From Phycisphaerae bacterium (GTDB lineage Bacteria; Planctomycetota; Phycisphaerae; Sedimentisphaerales; Anaerobacaceae): 6,325 nucleotides of DNA. A program made the translations under genes and the position numbers. Below are positions 4,131 to 6,325 of this stretch, piece after piece; position 1 is the first letter of the stretch; each line of letters starts with the position of its first letter. The DNA is taken from NCBI GenBank assembly GCA_030630315.1, contig DAOVNI010000105.1, positions 1 through 6,325 of the forward strand. The letters run 5' to 3'. The notes under the pieces are model-generated. The model made no database searches and was not told where the DNA came from. It was given only the letters and a program-made list of their open reading frames with translations.

Positions 4131-6325
4131 CGAGCAGCAGAAGCCTTAAAACCTTCGAATACACTGTAAAGGGTTGGCATCAGAACCAGCGTAATGATGG
4201 TGCCAACAAACAGGCCGCCGATTACCGTTACGGCAAACGGCACCCAAATTTCGGCCCCCTCGCCTCGTGAAAAGGCAAGGGGCGTCATCGCCAGCATTGT
4301 AGTGCAGCTGGTACATATTACCGGGCGTAATCTGCTGCGTCCGCCTTCAATGATTGCGGAATAGACATCGTGCCCTCGTCGCCGTAGTATGTTAACATAA
4401 CTGATGAGAACAATTCCGTCATTGACTACAATGCCGACAAGCATAATCAGCGCAAGAAAACTGACAACGCTCATTGCCTGACCGGTCAAGGCCAACGCGA
4501 TAATTACGCCGACAATACCAAAAGGTATCGAAAAAAATATGATAAACGGGTCACGGTACGACTCAAATTGCGAAGCCATCACCATATATACCAATACCAT
4601 TCCCAGGCCCACGGCTATCATCAACAGCCGGAATGCTTCTTTCTTTTCTTTTTCAGCCCCGGCAAATTTATAACTGAAACCCGGCGGCGCAGGAATCTTT
4701 TCCAGGGCTTTTCTTACGTCGTTTGCCACCGAACCGAGGTCCCTGCCGCTGACTTGACCGGAAACGGTAATATAGCGTGCCTGGTCTTTTCGTTCTATCT
4801 TTGTCGGGCCCAGCCCTTCCTCGATCTTAGCAATATTTACCAGGCTGACCTGGCCGCCATTGGGCATACTGATAGACACATCTCGCAAATCTTCAATCCT
4901 GTCGCGGTCTTTAGGTCGCAGCCGAACTTCCACATCATATTCGTTTCCGCGTTCTCGATATCTCGTCGCAGTACTGCCTGCGAAGAATGTCTCAATCGTC
5001 TTGCCAATGGTCTTGACATCAAGTCCCAGATTTGATGCCTTCTCGCGGTCAATAATAACCCTGAGCTCCGGCTTTTCTTCTTTTCGGCTGATTTGCACAT
5101 CATCCACCCCTTCAACGGTGGCCATTGCCGACTTAACGGCCTCGGCGTACACCCTGGCTTCATCCATATTATGGCCGTAAAGTTCAACAGCCAGTTTCCC
5201 GCCGCCGCCAAACATCATTGCCGCAAGCGGGTCTTCGGCACTGAAGCGGATAGTTGCTCCCGGCATCTTATCCGTGATTTTGCGAAGTCTCTTTATTATG
5301 GTCTCTGGCGAAACGTCGCGCTGCCTCTTGGGCTTCAAGCTGATAAACAGAATACCCTTATAGCTTTCTTCCTCCGCAGCATAGTGGGAGCCCCCACCAT
5401 AAACACCCCAGCGTAGAAAACTGTTCCGCCTTTCAGGAACATTATTTTCTGTTATTGTTTGTAGCTGCTGCGCTACGACACCGGTACGCTCATAACGAGT
5501 ACCGATGGGCAGCTCATATTCCGCCGACACTCGATTCTGGTCCTGTTCGGGGAAAAATTCGGTGCCGATAAACCCGACAATCCCAATGCTCCAGGCAAAT
5601 AAAACAACACAGGAAAGAAAGACCGTTTTGCGATTTTCCAGCGACCAGTTGAGAAACTTGACGTACAGCTGCTCCATTCCGGTCAAAACCTTTTCACCCC
5701 GATTGTAAAAGAAGTCTAATATTGACCTTGATGAATTCGGATTACGAACTTTTAGCAGCTTCGAAGAGAGCATCGGGACGAGCATAAGGGCGGTAAACAG
5801 CGAAGCCACCAGGGCCATCGTAACAATAGCCGCGAACTGTCCGAATATAATCGCTGCTATTCCGCCAACAAAGATAATAGGCAGGAAGATGGAAACTGTC
5901 GTCAGGGTCGAAGCAAAAACAGCTCTGGCTACTTCGTTTGCCCCGAAAACGGCGCCTTCTTTTGGCCGCTCTCCTTTATGACGATGACGATTGATGTTAT
6001 CAACGACAACTATCGCATTATCAACCACAAGACCGACAGCGACAGCTAAGCTGGCCAATGAATCGGTATTAATCGTGTAACCGGCTAACCACATCAGCAA
6101 AAACGTAATTATCAGTGACGTTGGAATTGCAACAGCAACTATAATGGCTGCCCGGAGGTCTCGCAGGAAAAAAAGAAGTACCATAAAAACAAAAAACACG
6201 GCCCATAAAACCGTATTGCGCAAATTGCCCACCGAGGCAAGGATAAACTCGGAATTATCCATCACAATCCTGGGCTCAACATCGGGCGGCAAATTCTTCT
6301 TTATCTCCTCAAGTTTTTCCCTGAC
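4121..6325 (-). CDS. RND efflux pump, inner-membrane transporter subunit (HAE1-like; N-terminus beyond the window)
   Basis: The frame is open from the right edge to TAG at 4121, showing 734 residues. By comparison with AcrB-type pumps (about 1,040 residues), roughly 300 N-terminal residues with TM1 and part of the porter domain lie outside, so Met/Leu codons near 6262-6292 are not the real start. The visible part enters at the end of the first periplasmic loop (VREKLEEIKKNLPPDVEP), then has TM2-TM6 (about 36-185) and TM7 (about 236-256). The second periplasmic region begins TEFFPEQDQ (255-263), and TM8-TM12 follow (about 565-722). TM4 carries VVDNAIVVVDN (100-110) and TM10 carries VVNDGIVLI (633-641), the proton-relay positions. 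GRSRLRPV (662-669) is the usual motif before TM11. TEFFPEQDQ favours the drug/amphiphile (HAE1) branch over CzcA-type metal pumps. The substrate cannot be told. A periplasmic adaptor and an outer-membrane channel would be expected upstream. Confidence 0.95.
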   Translation of the reverse strand, partial: VREKLEEIKKNLPPDVEPRIVMDNSEFILASVGNLRNTVLWAVFFVFMVLLFFLRDLRAAIIVAVAIPTSLIITFLLMWLAGYTINTDSLASLAVAVGLVVDNAIVVVDNINRHRHKGERPKEGAVFGANEVARAVFASTLTTVSIFLPIIFVGGIAAIIFGQFAAIVTMALVASLFTALMLVPMLSSKLLKVRNPNSSRSILDFFYNRGEKVLTGMEQLYVKFLNWSLENRKTVFLSCVVLFAWSIGIVGFIGTEFFPEQDQNRVSAEYELPIGTRYERTGVVAQQLQTITENNVPERRNSFLRWGVYGGGSHYAAEEESYKGILFISLKPKRQRDVSPETIIKRLRKITDKMPGATIRFSAEDPLAAMMFGGGGKLAVELYGHNMDEARVYAEAVKSAMATVEGVDDVQISRKEEKPELRVIIDREKASNLGLDVKTIGKTIETFFAGSTATRYRERGNEYDVEVRLRPKDRDRIEDLRDVSISMPNGGQVSLVNIAKIEEGLGPTKIERKDQARYITVSGQVSGRDLGSVANDVRKALEKIPAPPGFSYKFAGAEKEKKEAFRLLMIAVGLGMVLVYMVMASQFESYRDPFIIFFSIPFGIVGVIIALALTGQAMSVVSFLALIMLVGIVVNDGIVLISYVNILRRRGHDVYSAIIEGGRSRLRPVICTSCTTMLAMTPLAFSRGEGAEIWVPFAVTVIGGLFVGTIITLVLMPTLYSVFEGFKASAARAT

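Noticed and set aside
4568..5416. Several overlapping open frames of 106-155 codons on the plus strand, and one of 124 codons in another minus-strand frame
   Set aside because: All lie inside the strongly conserved RND coding frame and show no recognisable features.
6260..6292. RND gene starting inside the window at a TTG or ATG codon
   Set aside because: The frame stays open to base 6325 and the encoded residues match the interior of the first periplasmic region of RND pumps, so the true start lies outside.

Overview
The window is most likely from a bacterium of the phylum Planctomycetota, probably an anaerobic Phycisphaerae/Sedimentisphaerales-type lineage. The evidence is the leftmost gene. 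It encodes a giant exported right-handed beta-helix protein with 'choice-of-anchor Q'-like segments, a BACON/Ig-like spacer and a C-terminal dockerin-type calcium loop, a combination typical of that group. Base composition looks moderate (not computed). The assignment is by inference and was not confirmed by any search.

All recognisable genes lie on the minus strand, so transcription runs from right to left. (1) 6325-4121: the C-terminal ~734 residues of an RND-family (HAE1-like) inner-membrane efflux pump, whose N-terminus lies beyond the right edge. (2) 4082-3792: a 96-residue PII-like protein of the PG0541 type that accompanies RND transporters, 38 bases downstream of the pump. A bulged hairpin overlaps the pump's stop codon. 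(3) 3627-2872: 6-phosphogluconolactonase (pgl), after a 164-base AT-rich gap that holds a possible promoter. (4) 2751 to beyond position 1: the large exported beta-helix protein, after a 120-base gap that contains a promoter-like pair and two Shine-Dalgarno/ATG pairs in the same reading frame. It is cut by the left edge after 917 codons and has no stop codon in the window.

The pump and the PII-like gene look like one operon, with the small protein a candidate cytoplasmic regulator or sensor of the pump. pgl is a housekeeping gene of the oxidative pentose-phosphate pathway and appears to be transcribed separately. The beta-helix protein is a surface or secreted protein with its own signals. 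I found no RNA genes, mobile elements, CRISPR arrays or plus-strand genes. The plus-strand open frames are antisense to the genes above. No complete, clearly undescribed system is visible. The most interesting points are the RND/PII-like pairing and the two-module cysteine-ladder beta-helix architecture.
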